Assembly: GCA_035296085.1 (NCBI GenBank)
Contig: DATHBP010000185.1
Location: 1 to 7,534 of the forward strand
Length of the DNA stretch: 7,534 nucleotides
Direction of reading: 5' to 3'
DNA from: DATHBP01 sp035296085
Lineage (GTDB): Bacteria > Actinomycetota > Actinomycetes > Propionibacteriales > Nocardioidaceae
The stretch's first letter is position 1, and the number at the start of each line of letters is the position of its first letter. Positions 6,226 through 7,534 of the stretch are shown here, one piece after another. Under the pieces are notes generated by a model. The model was not told where the DNA came from and did not search any database. It saw only the letters and a list, made by a program, of their open reading frames with translations. Both the position numbers and the translations under genes were made by a program.

Positions 6226-6231
6226 GGCGCT

Positions 6232-6647
6232 GCGGACGAGCCGGCCGGGCGGCCGCGCCGAGCGCATGCTCGTCGAGGAAGGTCCGGACTCCACAGGGCA
6301 CGGTGGTGGGTAACGCCCACCCGGGGTGACCCGCGGGACAGTGCCACAGAGACAGACCGCCAACGGCTCCGGTACGCCGGAGTGCGGGCAAGGGTGAAAC
6401 GGTGGTGTAAGAGACCACCAGCGCCCCGGGTGACCGGGGCGGCTGGGTAAACCCCACCCGGAGCAAGGCCAAGAGGGCGCACCGCGCGAGCGGAGCGCCT
6501 GCGCGAGCGTTCGAGGGCTGCCCGCCCGAGCTCGCGGGTAGGCCGCTGGAGCGCACCGGCAACGGTGCGCCTAGATGGATGGCCGCCACGGTGGACGCCG
6601 AGAGGCGCCGCCGTTACAGGATCCGGCCTACAGGCCGGCTCGTCCGC
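6232..6647 (+). ncRNA. rnpB: RNase P RNA (bacterial type A)
   Basis: This is the catalytic RNA of ribonuclease P, which removes 5' leaders from pre-tRNA together with the RnpA protein (not in this window). Both ends are set by the P1 helix: 6232-6244 pairs perfectly with 6635-6647 (13 bp). Inside are the conserved core blocks: GAGGAAGGTCCGGACTCC from 6275 (CR-I, P4 5' strand), the GGTGAAACGG region near 6391, GGAGCAAGGCCAAGAGGG near 6460-6477, AGATGGATGGCCGCC at 6573-6587 and ACAGGATCCGGCC near 6616-6628. Stems P14 (6423-6429 with 6434-6440, loop GTGA) and P18 (6551-6558 with 6563-6570, loop GCAA) end in GNRA tetraloops as in type A RNAs. The GGTAA at 6446-6450 is the L15 motif that pairs with the tRNA 3' CCA. 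P3 is short (6259-6263 with 6268-6272). The length of 416 nt is normal for actinobacteria. It appears complete and intact. Confidence 0.97.
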
Positions 6648-6682
6648 ACCTTGCGCGCCGTGCCGCTGACTTCGCACGGGAG

Positions 6683-6724
6683 TTGCCCACGTCGCTAGGC
6701 CGATCCGCGGCGACAAGTGGGCAA
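6683..6724. terminator. Long inverted repeat between convergent rnpB and map, probable two-way terminator
   Basis: TTGCCCAC (6683-6690) and GTGGGCAA (6717-6724) pair over 8 bp. The helix continues after a 2-nt bulge (AA, 6715-6716) with GTCGC (6691-6695) against GCGAC (6710-6714), leaving a 14-nt loop. It starts 36 nt after the 3' end of rnpB and lies 28 nt beyond the map stop. This is the place for a shared terminator of two genes that face each other. There is no U tract on either strand. Confidence 0.6.
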
Positions 6725-6751
6725 GTGCCTATACAGCCGGGCAGTCGCCTA

Positions 6752-7534
6752 TCAGGGCAGCGTGAGGATCTCGGCGCCGTTGTCGGTCACCAGCACCGTG
6801 TGCTCGAACTGCGCACTCAACGAGCGGTCCTTCGTGACGACGGTCCAGCCGTCGTCCCACATGTCCCACTCGTAGGTGCCCAACGTCAGCATCGGCTCGA
6901 TCGTGAACGTCATGCCGGGTTCGATCATGGTGGCGAACCGCTCGTCGTCGTAGTGCGGCACGATGAGCCCGGAGTGGAAGGCGCTGCCGATCCCGTGACC
7001 GGTGAAGTCGCGGACCACGCCGTACCCGAACCGTTTCGCGTACGTCTCGATGACGCGGCCGATCACGTTGATGCGCCGACCCGGCGCCACCGCCTTGATG
7101 CCGCGCAGCATCGCCTCGCGGGTGCGTTCGACGAGCAGCCGGACGTCCTCGCGCACGTCGCCGACCAGGAACGTCGCGTTCGTGTCGCCGTGCACGCCAC
7201 CGATGTACGCGGTGATGTCGACGTTGACGATCTCGCCGTCGTCGAGCGGCCGGCCGTCGGGGATGCCGTGGCAGATCACTTCGTTGACGCTGGTGCACAG
7301 CGACTTTGGGAAGCCGCGGTAGCCGAGTGTCGAGGGGTAGGCTCCGGCGTCGCACAGGAACTCGTGCCCCACCCGGTCGAGATCGTCGGTGGTCACACCG
7401 GGCGCCACGTGCTCGCCGACCAGGGCCAGTGCCTGCGCGGCCAACCGGCCGGCGACTCGCATCGCCGCGATCGTCTCGGCGTCCTTGACCTCGGGCCCCG
7501 TGTACGGGGTCGGAGCGGGCTGGTCGACGTACTC
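6752..7534 (-). CDS. map: Type I methionine aminopeptidase with N-terminal extension (5' end outside window)
   Basis: This cytoplasmic metalloprotease removes the initiator Met from new proteins. The frame is open to the window edge, so the true start lies beyond 7534. The Met codon at 7462-7460 is internal: the 24 codons before it (EYVDQPAPTPYTGPEVKDAE ...) match the N-terminal arm and first helix of mycobacterial MetAP1c (MapB). Counting from that Met as residue 1, the five metal ligands are present: Asp82 (NVDITAY), Asp93 (HGDTNATF), His156 (GHGIG), Glu189 (TIEPM) and Glu220 (QFEHT). The substrate-site His65 (ICHGIPDG) and His163 (AFHSG) are also there. The Pro-rich arm upstream is typical of the type Ic form, where it has been linked to ribosome binding. 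The gene faces rnpB across a likely shared terminator. Identity is certain; the symbol map covers the mapA/mapB paralogues, and mapB is the closer fit. Confidence 0.97.
   Translation of the reverse strand, partial: EYVDQPAPTPYTGPEVKDAETIAAMRVAGRLAAQALALVGEHVAPGVTTDDLDRVGHEFLCDAGAYPSTLGYRGFPKSLCTSVNEVICHGIPDGRPLDDGEIVNVDITAYIGGVHGDTNATFLVGDVREDVRLLVERTREAMLRGIKAVAPGRRINVIGRVIETYAKRFGYGVVRDFTGHGIGSAFHSGLIVPHYDDERFATMIEPGMTFTIEPMLTLGTYEWDMWDDGWTVVTKDRSLSAQFEHTVLVTDNGAEILTLP

Noticed and set aside
6144..6329. Short frames across the rnpB 5' region on either strand
   Set aside because: This stretch is the promoter region and 5' domain of RNase P RNA; the frames have no protein-like features.
7460..7462. 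The Met codon as start of the methionine aminopeptidase
   Set aside because: The frame stays open upstream and the residues there match the known N-terminal arm of the type Ic enzymes, so this Met is internal.
1..7534. CRISPR arrays, tRNA genes, insertion sequences or attachment sites
   Set aside because: I saw no regularly spaced repeats, no cloverleaf with a T-loop GTTCGA core in the right context, and no transposase motifs or terminal repeats. A GTTCGAGG near 6509 lies inside rnpB.

Overview
The window is very GC-rich, with most codons ending in G or C and several GTG starts. Its gene order (Nif3-like protein, Zn-ribbon coiled-coil protein, RNase HI/phosphatase fusion) is the one I know from actinobacteria, for example the Rv2230c-Rv2229c-Rv2228c block of Mycobacterium tuberculosis. 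It is probably chromosomal core DNA of an actinomycete. I cannot name a genus. I see no mobile element, CRISPR array or tRNA.

Layout. (1) On the minus strand, 1-529 is the N-terminal part of a secreted repeat protein, probably a beta-propeller of the delta-60 type, cut by the window edge. (2) A divergent intergenic region (530-658) separates it from a plus-strand run of five genes. These are a free-standing E2-type acyltransferase domain protein (659-1480), a Nif3/DUF34 metal protein (1511-2683), a coiled-coil Zn-ribbon protein (2680-3423), an RNase HI fused to a histidine phosphatase (3432-4610) and a short RNB-family exoribonuclease (4641-6074). Spacing between these genes ranges from a 4-nt overlap to 30 nt, so most or all may be co-transcribed. 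(3) The region 6075-6231 holds inverted repeats and the likely rnpB promoter. (4) 6232-6647 is the complete RNase P RNA gene, rnpB, closed by a 13-bp P1 helix. (5) A long inverted repeat at 6683-6724 lies between rnpB and the convergent minus-strand map gene (methionine aminopeptidase, 6752 to beyond the right edge).

Three RNA-cutting functions stand side by side: RNase H removes RNA from RNA/DNA hybrids, the RNB protein is a 3'-5' exoribonuclease, and RNase P matures tRNA 5' ends. MAP then acts on newly made proteins. The phosphatase half of the RNase H fusion resembles alpha-ribazole phosphatase of cobalamin synthesis. Nif3 and Zn-ribbon proteins are widely conserved but poorly understood, and their tight coupling to the RNase H gene is the main context clue to their role.

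I found no convincing new multi-gene system. The points most worth a second look are the conserved but unexplained Nif3/Zn-ribbon/RNase H unit, a shared -10-to-start geometry that suggests leaderless transcripts, a Gln in the RNB metal site, the E2 domain without a lipoyl partner, and the inverted repeats flanking rnpB.
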